Positions 54,304 through 64,000 are shown, counted from the stretch's first letter. The stretch is 64,000 bases of DNA from UBA8079 sp049601915 (GCA_049601915.1 JBMYRB010000003.1:62001-126000); one strand, 5' to 3'. Notes: a model not told the origin generated them from the sequence alone. Program-made: numbers and translations.

Positions 54304-55527
54304 TCAGATCACCCGCATGCCGGTTCCCAGTCGCACGAACGCGACCGGGTCGCCGGCCTTGGCCGCCGGGGTGTGGGGCGGGCGGACCACGAGGCAGTCC
54401 GACGCGGCGAGCCGCGAGAACATCGAGCTGTCCTGCTTGGGAAACGGCGTGACGACCAGCGTATCGCCGTCGCGAGAGAGGGTGGCTCGGAGATAATCCT
54501 CGCGCCGGTCGTTTTCCCCCAGATCGACACCGAGGGTCGCGGTCTCGAAGACGGGTTCGGTCTCGCCGGTGCCGAGCATCCGGGCCAGTGCGGGCTTGAG
54601 GAACAGCACGCCGCACACGGTCGATGAGACAGGATTGCCCGGGAAGCCTAGCATGGGGACGGAGCCGAGGCGCCCGAACATCAACGGTTTGCCGGGGCGC
54701 ATGGCGATCTGCCAGAAATCCAGCTCGAGGCCCATATCCTGCAACGCGTCCTGCACCAGGTCGTGCTCGCCCACGGACGCGCCACCGGTGGTGACCAGCA
54801 TGTCCGCGCCTCGGGCACCTTCGGCCATCGCGCTGATGGCGGCCTTGTCGTCGGGCGCGATGCCGAGCGTGACCGGCTCGCCGCCCGCGGCCCGGATCAG
54901 GCCCTCGAGGGCGAAGGTGTTGGAGCTGACGATGCTCGTCGGGCCGAGCGCTTCGCCGGGCAGGGATATCTCGTCACCAGTCGCCAGCAGCGCGACCCGG
55001 GGACGACGGCGCACCTGCAGCCAGGGATGGTTCATGGCCGCGGCGAACCCGATGTCCCGGGATGTCAGGATTTTTCCGGTGGTGAGCAGCACGTCACCTG
55101 TCTGGAAATCGAGCCCAGCCGGCCGGACGTAGCGGCCCACGGTGGCGCTCTCGTTTACCGTCACCGTATCGCCATCACGGCTCGTGTCTTCCTGGATGAC
55201 GATGGCGTCGGCGCCGTCGGGCAGGGCAGCACCGGTGAAAATGCGGACCGCTTCACCCTTGGCGACCACACCGTTGTGCAGGCCGCCGGCTGGCACCGCG
55301 CCGGTGACTGTCAGATCCACAGGCGCATCGGCGACATCCTCCGCGCGCACGGCGTAGCCATCCATCGCCGAGACGGCGAGCGGCGGCTGGGTCACCCGGG
55401 CGGCTACATCGGCAGCCAGCACCCGGCCATGGGCCTCGGTGAGCGCGACCTGCTCGGATGCCATGACCGGCAGGTCGGCGAGGATGCGTTGCCGCGCGTC
55501 GGCGACGGGCATGAGCGTCTGGGTCAT
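54304..55527 (-). CDS. moeA: Molybdopterin molybdotransferase
   Basis: Inserts molybdate into adenylylated molybdopterin in the last step of molybdenum cofactor assembly; 407 residues. Recognisable blocks are the N-terminal AMDGYAVRAEDV, TGAALPDGADAIVIQEDT, TTGGASVGEHDLVQ with conserved Asp, and the FGRLGSVPMLGFPGNPVSS region. Its start overlaps the upstream membrane-protein gene by four bases; moaC lies one gene further upstream. Confidence 0.95.
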   Translation of the reverse strand: MTQTLMPVADARQRILADLPVMASEQVALTEAHGRVLAADVAARVTQPPLAVSAMDGYAVRAEDVADAPVDLTVTGAVPAGGLHNGVVAKGEAVRIFTGAALPDGADAIVIQEDTSRDGDTVTVNESATVGRYVRPAGLDFQTGDVLLTTGKILTSRDIGFAAAMNHPWLQVRRRPRVALLATGDEISLPGEALGPTSIVSSNTFALEGLIRAAGGEPVTLGIAPDDKAAISAMAEGARGADMLVTTGGASVGEHDLVQDALQDMGLELDFWQIAMRPGKPLMFGRLGSVPMLGFPGNPVSSTVCGVLFLKPALARMLGTGETEPVFETATLGVDLGENDRREDYLRATLSRDGDTLVVTPFPKQDSSMFSRLAASDCLVVRPPHTPAAKAGDPVAFVRLGTGMRVI

Positions 55528-55982
55528 GCATCGGGCTCCGCGGAAGCTTGGAGCGGGGGAGCGAAACGATGCGGCCGGATGGCCATGCGCCAGAAGACCA
55601 GCCCGGCGACGGCGCCGTAGATGAAGGTGCCCAGTGAAAGTACGAGCGTGGAACTCATGTCATCCAGGTCGGGGACGCCGCCCGACAGCATGGTGACGTC
55701 GATGATTTTCCAGAAGATCAGGATCATCAGGGCGTTGCGGATATACCGGGCGGGCCGCAGCTCACCCATCTTCAGCAACCCGCGCGACGATGGCACCGCG
55801 ATGACCAGCATTGCGCCGGTGACGATCAGGTAGAACTGCAGGAACCCGTTGGGCATGTAAGGGATACCCGGTGCGAGGTTGAAATAGCCCGGTACCGTTC
55901 GCAGCCATTCAATACCCACCAGCACTGCCGGCGCGACGAGCGCGGCTATGATCAGCAGGACAAGGGAGAGCGTCTTGCTCAT
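55524..55982 (-). CDS. Unknown four-helix membrane protein inside the Moco operon
   Basis: A 152-residue protein with four likely membrane helices (about 5-25, 45-65, 82-100 and 110-133) and a short Arg/Pro-rich cytoplasmic tail. I do not recognise a family. Its start overlaps the moaC stop and its stop overlaps the moeA start, each by four bases (ATGA), so it should be translated with both molybdenum cofactor genes. The loop after helix 1 (WLRTVPGYFNLAPGIPYMPN) is the most distinctive part. A role in molybdate or cofactor handling is only a guess from context. Confidence 0.75.
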   Translation of the reverse strand: MSKTLSLVLLIIAALVAPAVLVGIEWLRTVPGYFNLAPGIPYMPNGFLQFYLIVTGAMLVIAVPSSRGLLKMGELRPARYIRNALMILIFWKIIDVTMLSGGVPDLDDMSSTLVLSLGTFIYGAVAGLVFWRMAIRPHRFAPPLQASAEPDA

Positions 55983-56461
55983 TGCGCCTCGTAGGTACCC
56001 GATTTGCCGCCAGCCTTGTGCAGCAGGCGCATATCGGTGATCTGCGTGCCCCGGTCGACTGCCTTGACCATGTCATAGACAGTCAGCGCCGCGACACTTG
56101 CCGCCGTCAGCGCTTCCATCTCGACGCCGGTCTTGCCGTCAACGCGCACGGTCGCTTCGATGATCACGGCGTTGGCATCGTCATCGATGGACAGCTCCAC
56201 GTCCGCTTTGTTGATCAGCAGGGGGTGGCAGAGGGGGATCAGCTCGGATGTTTTCTTGGCACCCATGATGCCAGCGATCCGGGCGACGGATAGGACATCG
56301 CCCTTATTCACCGCGCCGTCGCGGATGAGCGCGATGGTCTCGTGCTGCATGATCACTCGGCAGCCGGCCGTGGCTGTGCGGCGGGTAACGTCCTTGTCGG
56401 ACACGTCGACCATGCGAGCATTCCCGTCCGCGTCGATATGGGTGAGCTTGTCGTCTGCCAT
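55979..56461 (-). CDS. moaC: Cyclic pyranopterin monophosphate synthase
   Basis: Acts with MoaA to convert GTP to cyclic pyranopterin monophosphate, the first molybdenum cofactor intermediate; 160 residues. Key blocks are LTHIDADGNARMVDVSDK, AGIMGAKKTSELIPLCHPL and the TGVEMEALTAASVAALTVYDM segment with its catalytic residues. I chose the ATG at 56461, one base after trpC; the longer frame overlaps trpC. No moaA is in the window. Confidence 0.95.
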   Translation of the reverse strand: MADDKLTHIDADGNARMVDVSDKDVTRRTATAGCRVIMQHETIALIRDGAVNKGDVLSVARIAGIMGAKKTSELIPLCHPLLINKADVELSIDDDANAVIIEATVRVDGKTGVEMEALTAASVAALTVYDMVKAVDRGTQITDMRLLHKAGGKSGTYEAQ

Positions 56462-56462
56462 A

Positions 56463-57278
56463 TCAGGCGCTTTCCTGGAGCGTTTTGCCCGGCGCGAGCA
56501 GGTCGCGGACCGCCCCGGCGATGTCGTCCTGGCGCATGAGAGATTCACCGATCAAGAAACAGCGCGCCCCCACACCCGACATGCGGACCAGGTCGTCGGG
56601 CGTGAACAGCCCGCTCTCACAGACCAGCACGCGATCAGAGGGGACCCGCGGCGCGAGTTCTTCCGTGGTCGCCAGGTCGACCGTGAGCGTCTTCAGGTTG
56701 CGGTTGTTAATGCCGATGAGATCGCCGTCGACCTCGAGCGCCCGGTCGAGTTCCTCGGCGTTGTGCACCTCGACCAGCACGTCCATGCCCCAGTCATGGG
56801 CGGTGGCGGCGAGTTCGGCGGCCTGGGAATCCTCGATGCCCGCCATGATCAGCAGGATGCAGTCCGCGCCCAGCGCGCGGGCCTCGATCACCTGATAGGA
56901 GTCGAGCATGAAATCCTTGCGGATGGCGGGCAGGGACACGGCGGCCCGGGCGGCGACCAGGTCTTCGTCGTGGCCCTGAAAGTACGGCGTGTCGGTCAGC
57001 ACCGACATGCAGGTTGCCCCGCCGGCCTCGTAAGCCTGTGCGATCGACGGCGGATTGAAATCCTCGCGGATCAGCCCCTTGCTCGGGCTGGCTTTCTTGA
57101 TCTCCGCGATCAGGCCGAACCGTCCGGCAGCGGCACGTTCGGCAAGCCGTCGCGCGAAACCCCGGGTCGCACCGGCAGCCGACGCGCGTGCTTCCAGCGT
57201 GGCCAGGGATGTCTCGGCCTTGCACGCGGCGATATGTGCGCGCTTGTCTTTGTTGATCTTGGTGAGCACGTCCGACAT
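56463..57278 (-). CDS. trpC: Indole-3-glycerol phosphate synthase
   Basis: Fourth step of tryptophan synthesis from chorismate; TIM barrel of 271 residues. Catalytic residues sit in LIAEIKKASPSKGLI, IRKDFMLDSYQVIEARALGA and the LIGINNRNLKTLTVDL block. It is a single-function enzyme, not fused with TrpF. One base separates it from trpD and one from moaC. Confidence 0.97.
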   Translation of the reverse strand: MSDVLTKINKDKRAHIAACKAETSLATLEARASAAGATRGFARRLAERAAAGRFGLIAEIKKASPSKGLIREDFNPPSIAQAYEAGGATCMSVLTDTPYFQGHDEDLVAARAAVSLPAIRKDFMLDSYQVIEARALGADCILLIMAGIEDSQAAELAATAHDWGMDVLVEVHNAEELDRALEVDGDLIGINNRNLKTLTVDLATTEELAPRVPSDRVLVCESGLFTPDDLVRMSGVGARCFLIGESLMRQDDIAGAVRDLLAPGKTLQESA

Positions 57279-57279
57279 G

Positions 57280-58311
57280 TCAATTGTTCCGGTTGGTGAT
57301 CTCGACGAGGCGGGCGAGGCAATCGCGCGCGGTGCCCGAATCGATCGCCTCGCGGGCGATCTTCGCGCCGTCCAGCAGGCTGTCGGCCTTATCCGCGATC
57401 ATCAAAGATCCGGCGGCTGTCAGGATCACGGCGTTGCGGTAGGCGCTCTGCTTGCCGTCGAGCAAATCGTGCACGGCCGCGGCGTTGTAGGCTGCATCAC
57501 CGCCCTTGATGTCTTCCAGGGTCGCGCGTGGCAAATCGGCGTCTTCCGGCGTCACCTCGAAGGTCGTGACCTTGCCGTCTTTCAGTTCCGAGACTTGGGA
57601 CGGGCCGGTGGTCGTCAGCTCGTCGGTCCCGTCGGAGCCATGCACCACCCAGGCGCTGGTCAGCCCCAGATTCCCCAGCACATGGGCCATGGGTTCGGTC
57701 CATTGCGGCGCGAACACGCCGGTCATCTGGCGTTTCACTAGCGATGGGTTCGATAGCGGGCCCAGGATATTGAAGATCGTGCGGGTGCCCAGCTCGACAC
57801 GCGGCCCGGCGACGTTGCGCATGGCGCTATGGTGGCGTGGCGCCATCAGGAAGCCGAGATTGTTCTCCCAGATCGATTCCCGGATCAGGTCGAAATCCGC
57901 ATCGATGTTGATGCCGAGCTCGGTCAGCACGTCCGCTGCGCCGGTCTTTGAGCTGAGCGCGCGGTTACCGTGCTTGGCGATGGGCACGCCGCAGCCCGCC
58001 ACGACAATCGCCGAGGCCGTGGAGATGTTCAGGGTGCCGGTGCCGTCGCCGCCGGTGCCGACGATGTCCATCGCGCCGTCGGGGGCATCGACGATGTGTG
58101 CCTTGGCCCGCATGGCGCGCGCGGCACCCGTGATCTCGCCCACGGTCTCGCCGCGCAGGCGCAGCGCCATCAGGAAGGCGCCGATCTGTGCCGGCGTGGC
58201 GTTGCCGGACATGATGATGTCGAAGGCCGTCTCGGCCTCGTCCTCGCCCAGGGTGCCGCCGTCGGCGACCAGCCCGATAAGAGGTTTCAGATCGTCTATA
58301 TCAGAAGTCAT
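57280..58311 (-). CDS. trpD: Anthranilate phosphoribosyltransferase
   Basis: Transfers phosphoribose to anthranilate; 343 residues from the ATG at 58311. Conserved blocks are DIVGTGGDGTGTLNISTASA, KHGNRALSSKTGAADVL, and VHGSDGTDELTTTGPS. It overlaps trpG by four bases. The long upstream extension of the frame lies inside trpG and is not real. Confidence 0.97.
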   Translation of the reverse strand: MTSDIDDLKPLIGLVADGGTLGEDEAETAFDIIMSGNATPAQIGAFLMALRLRGETVGEITGAARAMRAKAHIVDAPDGAMDIVGTGGDGTGTLNISTASAIVVAGCGVPIAKHGNRALSSKTGAADVLTELGINIDADFDLIRESIWENNLGFLMAPRHHSAMRNVAGPRVELGTRTIFNILGPLSNPSLVKRQMTGVFAPQWTEPMAHVLGNLGLTSAWVVHGSDGTDELTTTGPSQVSELKDGKVTTFEVTPEDADLPRATLEDIKGGDAAYNAAAVHDLLDGKQSAYRNAVILTAAGSLMIADKADSLLDGAKIAREAIDSGTARDCLARLVEITNRNN

Positions 58312-58937
58312 AACGCCATCATCTCTCCGGCGCGCGTGTCGTCGCCATACGCCTCCACCGGCTGGCCGGTGGCAACTTCGACAAAATTTGCCAGCAGGTC
58401 GTGTCCGGCCTCCGTGGCGATACTCTCCGGGTGGAATTGCACGCCGTGGATCGGCAGATCCTTGTGGCTCAGGCCCATGATCACGTCGTCGGACGTCTGC
58501 GCGGTGATCTCGAAACAGCCGGGCAGGGTGGCCTGCTCGACGCAGAGTGAGTGATATCGGGTCGCGTCTACCGGGTTGGGTAGGCCGCGAAACAGGCCCT
58601 GACCGCCGTGGCGTACCCGGTCGACCTTGCCGTGCATCGGCTCGGGCGCTCGGATAATCGTGCCCCCGAAAGCCTGGCCGATGGTCTGGTGTCCCAGACA
58701 CACACCCAGCGTGGGCATGCGCGCTTCCGCAGCCTTCGCGACGAGGTCGAGGCAGATGCCGGCGTGATTCGGATCGGACGGGCCCGGCGAGATCACGATC
58801 GCCTGGGGTGCGATCGCGATCGCTTCCTCGGGTGTCAGGGTATCGTTACGCCGGACATCACAGGTCACCCCAAGCTCACCCAGGAAGTGGACGAGGTTGT
58901 AGGTAAAGCTGTCGTAGTTGTCGATTAAGAGAAACAT
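58308..58937 (-). CDS. trpG: Anthranilate synthase glutamine amidotransferase (component II)
   Basis: Class I glutaminase of 209 residues that feeds ammonia to TrpE. The catalytic Cys is in LGVCLGHQTIGQAFGG and the His-Glu pair in GVQFHPESIATEAG. The N-terminus is MFLLIDNYDSFTYNLVHFL; longer in-frame starts upstream lack similarity. It heads the trpGDC-moaC-moeA string, while trpE is 2.5 kb upstream in the same orientation. The 200 bases between it and the divergent deacetylase must hold promoters; I saw no clear leader peptide. Confidence 0.95.
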   Translation of the reverse strand: MFLLIDNYDSFTYNLVHFLGELGVTCDVRRNDTLTPEEAIAIAPQAIVISPGPSDPNHAGICLDLVAKAAEARMPTLGVCLGHQTIGQAFGGTIIRAPEPMHGKVDRVRHGGQGLFRGLPNPVDATRYHSLCVEQATLPGCFEITAQTSDDVIMGLSHKDLPIHGVQFHPESIATEAGHDLLANFVEVATGQPVEAYGDDTRAGEMMAL

Positions 58938-59143
58938 CTCAATGGGTTGTCCGGCGACCTTGAGTTTCGTACCGCGACCTTGCTGCTGCTCGGTCACGGG
59001 GCGGAGACTTATAACAGCGTTGTCCGGGGCGGCAAAGCGGGGCGCGCGCGTTGAAACGGGACCGACCACGAGCGAATCTGTCATAAGCGTGCCCCAATTA
59101 CCTTTCTTCCTGCCGAGCTATCCAGCAAGCGAGTTGTCATCCC

Positions 59144-60173
59144 ATGGCCAAATCGGCCCGCAAAGCGAAGCCCAAGCCGCGCAAGTTGGCCCGGAAACAG
59201 GCGCGAAAGCTCAAGCCGAAGCCATCGCGTCTCGTCGGGCTTGTGTGGGTAACGGCCGGTGCGCTAGGGGTTTCCGTTCTGACGCTTGTGGCCATCCTGA
59301 TGTTCGGCCCCGGCGCGCACGAGACCCCGGCACCGCGCATTGCGACGACGCAGATACCTGCGGTGACGCCGCGACCTGCGCCACAGCCGCAGGCCGAGAT
59401 CACGCCCGAACTGCCGGTCGCCCCGCAGGTTGTAGCCGTTCCGCCGCCGGCGCCAGTACCGGCATGGCGGGAGAACGCTATGCCGGTTGCCGCCGCGCCG
59501 GGCCAGCCAATGATCGCGGTGGTGATCGATGATATGGGGCTCGACCGCGCGCGATCCGCGCGGACCTCGGCCTTACCCTCGCCGCTAACCCTTGCCTTTC
59601 TGGCCTACGGGCGCGACCTCCACACGCAGANNNNNNNNNNCGGCGGGACACGAACTCCTCGTCCACGTGCCCATGGAACCGGGTGCGGGCGCAGAGCCGG
59701 GTCCCAACGCACTTTTGACCAGCCTGACGCCGGCGGAATTCGACCGCCGGATCGATTGGAACCTGTCGCAGTTCGACCATTTTGTGGGCATCAACAATCA
59801 TATGGGTAGCAAGGCGACGTCGGACCCGACGGCCATGGCCGCGGTGATGTCGAAATTGCGTGACCGGGGCCTGCTGTTCCTCGACAGCCGGACGTCGGGT
59901 GCGACCGTGGCCCATGCCGAGGCTGAAGAGCACGGGATACCGGCACTGCGCCGGGATGTGTTCCTGGATCATGATCCGTCGCCGATTGCTGTCCGGGCGG
60001 CCCTCGACAAGGTCGAGAAGATCGCGCGACGCCAGGGTCATGCGATTGCCATCGGCCACCCCAGGGACGCGACGATCGAGGCACTGGAAGAGTGGTTGCC
60101 GGACGTGCGCGCGCGGGGCTTCGCGCTGGTACCGTTGAGTGCCGTGGCCCTGCGCCTCGGGGATGATAGATAG
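59144..60173 (+). CDS. Divergent polysaccharide deacetylase (YibQ type), interrupted by an assembly gap
   Basis: Predicted periplasmic carbohydrate deacetylase of the pfam04748 family. A Lys/Arg-rich N-terminus precedes one membrane helix (about 33-55) and a Pro/Ala-rich linker; the domain starts at MIAVVIDDMGLDR. After the ten N at 59631-59640 it continues in a different frame: GHELLVHVPMEP, NNHMGSKATSDP, LLFLDSRTSG and IAIGHPRDATIEAL. The frame change comes from the arbitrary gap length, so I read this as one intact gene of roughly 340 residues with a few codons missing. It diverges from trpG. Confidence 0.85.
59631..59640. other. Assembly gap (ten N)
   Basis: Ten unknown bases inside the deacetylase gene. 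The coding frame before and after differ, so the true gap is not a multiple that preserves frame at ten bases. From homologous layout only a small number of codons seems to be missing. Confidence 0.95.
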
Positions 60174-60179
60174 ACCGCC

Positions 60180-60828
<649 letters not shown>

Positions 60829-60924
60829 GATTTTAACACTTCTTGGCTGTTCCGACGCGAGTTCCGCGCGATGGCGGCGTGCGTATGGAATTTGCAGTCC
60901 TGCCGATGGGCAGGAACAGGAGGG

Positions 60925-61225
60925 TTAGTCTTTCGGAAGGCCGCCGGCACCGGTTTCGAGATCGACCACGACCTGGCTCGGTTGCGGGTCGACGGGTGCG
61001 AGGCTGGTTTTCTTTTCGTCGGCCCATTCGGCCGTGACCATCAACCGCGCGGAGCTTTCGCTCGTCGCCGGATCTTCATCGGGCTCGAAGACGAGCAGGC
61101 CGTGTTCGTAGAGTGTGGTCGCCGAACGCGGCCCGCAACTCCTCCATCGCGGCGCTGTCGTCGGGAATCGGGTCCACACCGAGGGCTGCATGTGCGGACT
61201 TGAGTTGCCCTTCGTTCAGTTTCAT
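60925..61225 (-). pseudogene. Small hypothetical gene with a frameshift
   Basis: A protein of about 100 residues can be followed across two frames. It begins MKLNEGQLKSAHAALGVDP and runs to AAFGDHTL, then a shift near 61111-61120 leads to YEHGLLVFEPDEDP and on to a stop at 60925 (ending GAGGLPKD). The composition is normal for a coding gene. I do not recognise the family. It lies between trpE and the methyltransferase remnant in the same orientation. One missing base would restore it, so sequencing error is possible. Confidence 0.6.
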
Positions 61226-61413
61226 TGGAAATCCTAGGTTCCAATGCGGGTCCATCCGCGGCGCCACGGGTCGCTCTTCGGCGTACCCATGGTTCTTTTG
61301 CACGTGGCGCATCAGGTCGGATCGTATCGATCGATCGACCTCACTGGAAACATGCGGGCGATGACGAGCACAAGCGCTTGACCCCGAAAAGCATGGAAAT
61401 CCGGCTTTTCTTG

Positions 61414-62919
61414 TTAGTTGACGAAGCGGTGGGCCTGTTCCGCAGCCCGGATGAGGGCGCGGGCCTTGTTCTGGCTTTCCTGATACTCGGCCTCGGGGTT
61501 CGAATCCGCGACCACGCCGCCGCCGGCCTGCACATACATCATGCCGTCCTTGATCAGCGCGGTGCGCAGGGTGATGCAGGTGTCCATGCTGCCGTCAGCC
61601 GCGAAGTAGCCGACCGCGCCCGCATAGAAACTCCGGCGCTCGTCCTCGAGCTCATCGATGATTTCCATCGCCCGGATTTTCGGCGCGCCGGACACCGTGC
61701 CGGCGGGGAAGCCCGCGGCCAGGGCATCGATCGCTCGGGTGCCGGGCTTCACACGGCCTTGCACGTTCGAGACGATGTGCATCACATGGCTATAGCGCTC
61801 GATGGTGAACTCTTCCGTGACCTCGACGGTACCAATCTCGGAGACCCGCCCCACGTCGTTGCGGCCCAGATCGAGCAGCATAAGATGCTCGGCCTTTTCC
61901 TTGGGGTCGGCGAGCAGTTCCTCGGCAAGGGCCTCATCGGCGTCGGGCGTTGCGCCGCGCGGCCGGGTGCCGGCGATGGGCCGCACCGTGACCGTGTCGT
62001 CACGCAGGCGGACCAGAATTTCGGGACTAGAACCAACGAGCGAGAATCCCCCCACGTTCAGCACGAACAGGAACGGCGACGGGTTGAGCCGGCGCAGCGA
62101 ACGGTAGAGCGCCGCGGGCGGCAGATCGAACGGGAAGCTGAAACGCTGGGAAGGGACGACCTGGAAAATGTCACCGGCGCGGACATACTCCTTCGCCGCT
62201 TCGACCATGGCGTGATACTCGCCCTGTGTGCGGTTCGACACCGGGTTGATCTCGACCTCGGAGCCTTCGGGTACGCTGGCGATACGGGGCACGCCGCGGT
62301 CGAAATCCTCGACGGCCGCATCGAGCCGCGCGCAGGCTTCGGCATAGGCGCTGTCGCCATCGATGGACGGGTCGGCCCAGACCGGTGTCACCAGCGTGAC
62401 CTTGTCGGCGACATTGTCGAACACGGCGATGATCGTCGGCCGGAAGAACACCGAATCCGGAATGTCGATCGAATCCGGGTTGTCGTCAGGCAGCCGTTCC
62501 ATCAGGCGCACGGCGTCATAGGCGAAATAACCGAACAGGCCGGCGGCCATCGGCGGGAGTTCCGGCGGGATCTCGATCCGGCATTCGTCGACCAGTGCGG
62601 AGAGTAGATCGAGGCTCTTGCCCTCCATGGGCTCAAAAGAGTCGGGCGATGTGCGGGCGTTCCGGTTGATCTCGGCATTCTCGCCGGTACAACGCCAGAT
62701 CAGGTCGGGCGAGAAGGCGAGGATGGAGTAGCGGCCACGCACCGCGCCACCCTCGACCGATTCCAGAAGGATCGAATGTTTTTCATCATCGGCGAGCTTG
62801 AGAAGTGCGGAGACCGGGGTCTCGAGATCGGCCACCAGCTCCGTCCAGACAAGCTGGGGTTCGCCGTTGGCATAGCGAGCAGCGAAAGATTCAGTGTCGG
62901 TGGCGGTTTGCAGGGTCAC
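61414..62919 (-). CDS. trpE: Anthranilate synthase component I
   Basis: Forms anthranilate from chorismate with TrpG; 501 residues. The N-terminal half includes LLESVEGGAVRGRYSILAF with the tryptophan feedback element LLES. The chorismate-binding half shows GTRPRGATPDADEALAEELL, AEHLMLLDLGRNDVGRVS, and FPAGTVSGAPKIRAMEIID. Only 15 bases separate it from ppiD upstream, so the two may share a transcript and I see no room for an attenuator. TrpG is not fused. Confidence 0.97.
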   Translation of the reverse strand: MTLQTATDTESFAARYANGEPQLVWTELVADLETPVSALLKLADDEKHSILLESVEGGAVRGRYSILAFSPDLIWRCTGENAEINRNARTSPDSFEPMEGKSLDLLSALVDECRIEIPPELPPMAAGLFGYFAYDAVRLMERLPDDNPDSIDIPDSVFFRPTIIAVFDNVADKVTLVTPVWADPSIDGDSAYAEACARLDAAVEDFDRGVPRIASVPEGSEVEINPVSNRTQGEYHAMVEAAKEYVRAGDIFQVVPSQRFSFPFDLPPAALYRSLRRLNPSPFLFVLNVGGFSLVGSSPEILVRLRDDTVTVRPIAGTRPRGATPDADEALAEELLADPKEKAEHLMLLDLGRNDVGRVSEIGTVEVTEEFTIERYSHVMHIVSNVQGRVKPGTRAIDALAAGFPAGTVSGAPKIRAMEIIDELEDERRSFYAGAVGYFAADGSMDTCITLRTALIKDGMMYVQAGGGVVADSNPEAEYQESQNKARALIRAAEQAHRFVN

Positions 62920-62934
62920 GTTACGTGTACCGGT

Positions 62935-64000
62935 TCATCTCTGCGGCAGGAATGCATCTTCGAGCGCATTCTGATTGATTTCGACCCCGATCTCTTCCTG
63001 CAACGCGACTGACAGCTGGGTTACCAGGTCGTTGGCTATCTGGCTGGTCAATGCCGCTGCCATTTCCTCGCGCGCCGGGTCGGACATCGCGGCGGGTTCG
63101 ATGTCGATCAATTTGGCGACGGCAGCACCGCTGGACAGCGGCTGTTCGACGATGTCGCCGCGGTTAGCCTCGAAAACTGACGCGATCAACTCGGTGGAGA
63201 TGGTCGAACCGTCGCCGGTACGATCGAAGGCCGGTGTGCGTTCGAACTGTGCGTTGAATTCACCGGCCAGGGTCTCAAGGTTTTCGCCGCCGCGCGCCCG
63301 GTCGGCGATTTTCTGCGCGGTTTCTTCTGCCAGTGTCGAGACGCGGTCGGCCTTCCAGGCGCGGATCGCTAACTCGCGCACCTCGTCCAGGGACGGGATG
63401 CGGGGGGGCACAATCTCATCGAGGCGGACCACGACGAAACCGCCATTGCGTTCCTCGATCGTCTCGGTCACGCCGGCGTCGTCGATGGCGAAGAGGCGTT
63501 GCACCAGTTCGGCGGTGACGGCGCGGTCAGGGTCGGCCTGTTCGGATCGCAGATGGCCGGCCCGAGCCACGCCATCGATCCGGGTCCGGATCAGGTTGCT
63601 GTCGCGGGCGACTTCGTCGAGCGAAGCGCCGCCGGCCAATCCGTCCTCGACGTCATTCAAGACGTCGAAAATCGCGTCGCGGGCTTCCTCGAGTGCCAGT
63701 TCGGTGCGCAAGGCTTCGCGGGCCTCTTCAAAGGGGATCGTGCGGCCGGGCTTGATGTTTCTTGCGCGCACGAGGTGCCAACCGAGGTCGCTCTCGACCG
63801 GGGCGCTGACCACGTCGGTGGCCAGCCCGAAGGCGGCGTCGGCCAGCTCGGTGACCGGCACGTCGGAGGGTTTGATGCTTCCCAGATCGACCAGGGGCAG
63901 GCCGGAGACCTCTTCGGCGGCCTCATCGAAACTCTTGCCGTCCCGGATCATGTCGGCGGCACGTTGCGCGTCTTCGCGCGACAGGAAGGTCGCTTGCGCA
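62935..64000 (-). CDS. ppiD: Peptidylprolyl isomerase, PpiD/SurA-type (5' end beyond window)
   Basis: C-terminal 354 codons of a membrane-anchored periplasmic folding factor; the frame is open to the window edge. The parvulin domain is partly visible (VDLGSIKPSDVPVTELADAAF, DLGWHLVRARNI), followed by a long helical SurA-like C-terminal region rich in Glu and Ala. The N-terminal anchor and start of the parvulin domain lie outside the window. Known PpiD proteins help outer-membrane and periplasmic protein folding. Placement before trpE is usual in this class. Confidence 0.85.
   Translation of the reverse strand, partial: AQATFLSREDAQRAADMIRDGKSFDEAAEEVSGLPLVDLGSIKPSDVPVTELADAAFGLATDVVSAPVESDLGWHLVRARNIKPGRTIPFEEAREALRTELALEEARDAIFDVLNDVEDGLAGGASLDEVARDSNLIRTRIDGVARAGHLRSEQADPDRAVTAELVQRLFAIDDAGVTETIEERNGGFVVVRLDEIVPPRIPSLDEVRELAIRAWKADRVSTLAEETAQKIADRARGGENLETLAGEFNAQFERTPAFDRTGDGSTISTELIASVFEANRGDIVEQPLSSGAAVAKLIDIEPAAMSDPAREEMAAALTSQIANDLVTQLSVALQEEIGVEINQNALEDAFLPQR

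Overview
The window reads as a chromosomal segment of a high-GC alphaproteobacterium, most likely a Rhodospirillales-like lineage, probably from a draft or metagenome assembly because it holds a run of ten N at 59631-59640. The assignment rests on gene order and family form: a 14-gene nuoA-N operon leading into birA, coaX, RNase J, methylmalonyl-CoA epimerase and a DUF1467 gene; a short prolyl-tRNA synthetase followed by lolC/E, lolD and dnaE; the rpsB-tsf-pyrH-frr-uppS-cdsA-dxr-rseP-bamA-skp-lpxD-fabZ-lpxA-lpxI-lpxB run; a GTTC-N7-GTTC SOS box at lexA; and the ppiD-trpE ... trpGDC-moaC-moeA-lexA block.

Layout. 1-2450: the end of an unidentified gene, an LLM-class flavin monooxygenase (minus) and an HSL-type esterase (plus). 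2475-2642: tRNA-Asp(GTC) with a promoter and terminator. 2852-20866: complex I, then biotin ligase, type III pantothenate kinase, RNase J, methylmalonyl-CoA epimerase and a small membrane protein, all on plus and often overlapping. 20863-24016: chromate transporter (minus), tag (plus) and an NCS2 purine permease (minus) whose middle has lower GC than its ends. 24184-33048: a small exported protein, a membrane-bound adenylate/guanylate cyclase, proS, the Lol transporter and dnaE. 33404-34094: two tandem paralogous cupins. 34180-48720: translation, prenyl/phospholipid and outer-membrane/lipid A biogenesis genes, starting with a foldable rpsB leader. 48760-49660: glyoxalase I and a cupin. 49720-64000: mostly minus strand, with gltA, gltX, lexA, moeA, an unknown membrane protein, moaC, trpC, trpD, trpG, then trpE and ppiD (cut by the window edge).

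Most genes are core functions: respiration, translation, replication, envelope building, tryptophan and molybdenum cofactor synthesis. The unusual material is decayed or odd. A comEC gene has lost its central competence and hydrolase parts and is frameshifted at a G7 run. A minus-strand methyltransferase pseudogene joins a glycine/sarcosine N-methyltransferase-like front to a different methyltransferase-like tail. A roughly 100-residue gene is frameshifted. The last two lie within 1.5 kb of the N gap, so assembly error is a serious alternative.

I found no CRISPR array, transposase, prophage, toxin-antitoxin pair or defence island, and no clear case for a previously undescribed system. The best leads are the rpsB leader fold, the unknown membrane protein translationally coupled inside the molybdenum cofactor operon, and the comEC and methyltransferase remnants.
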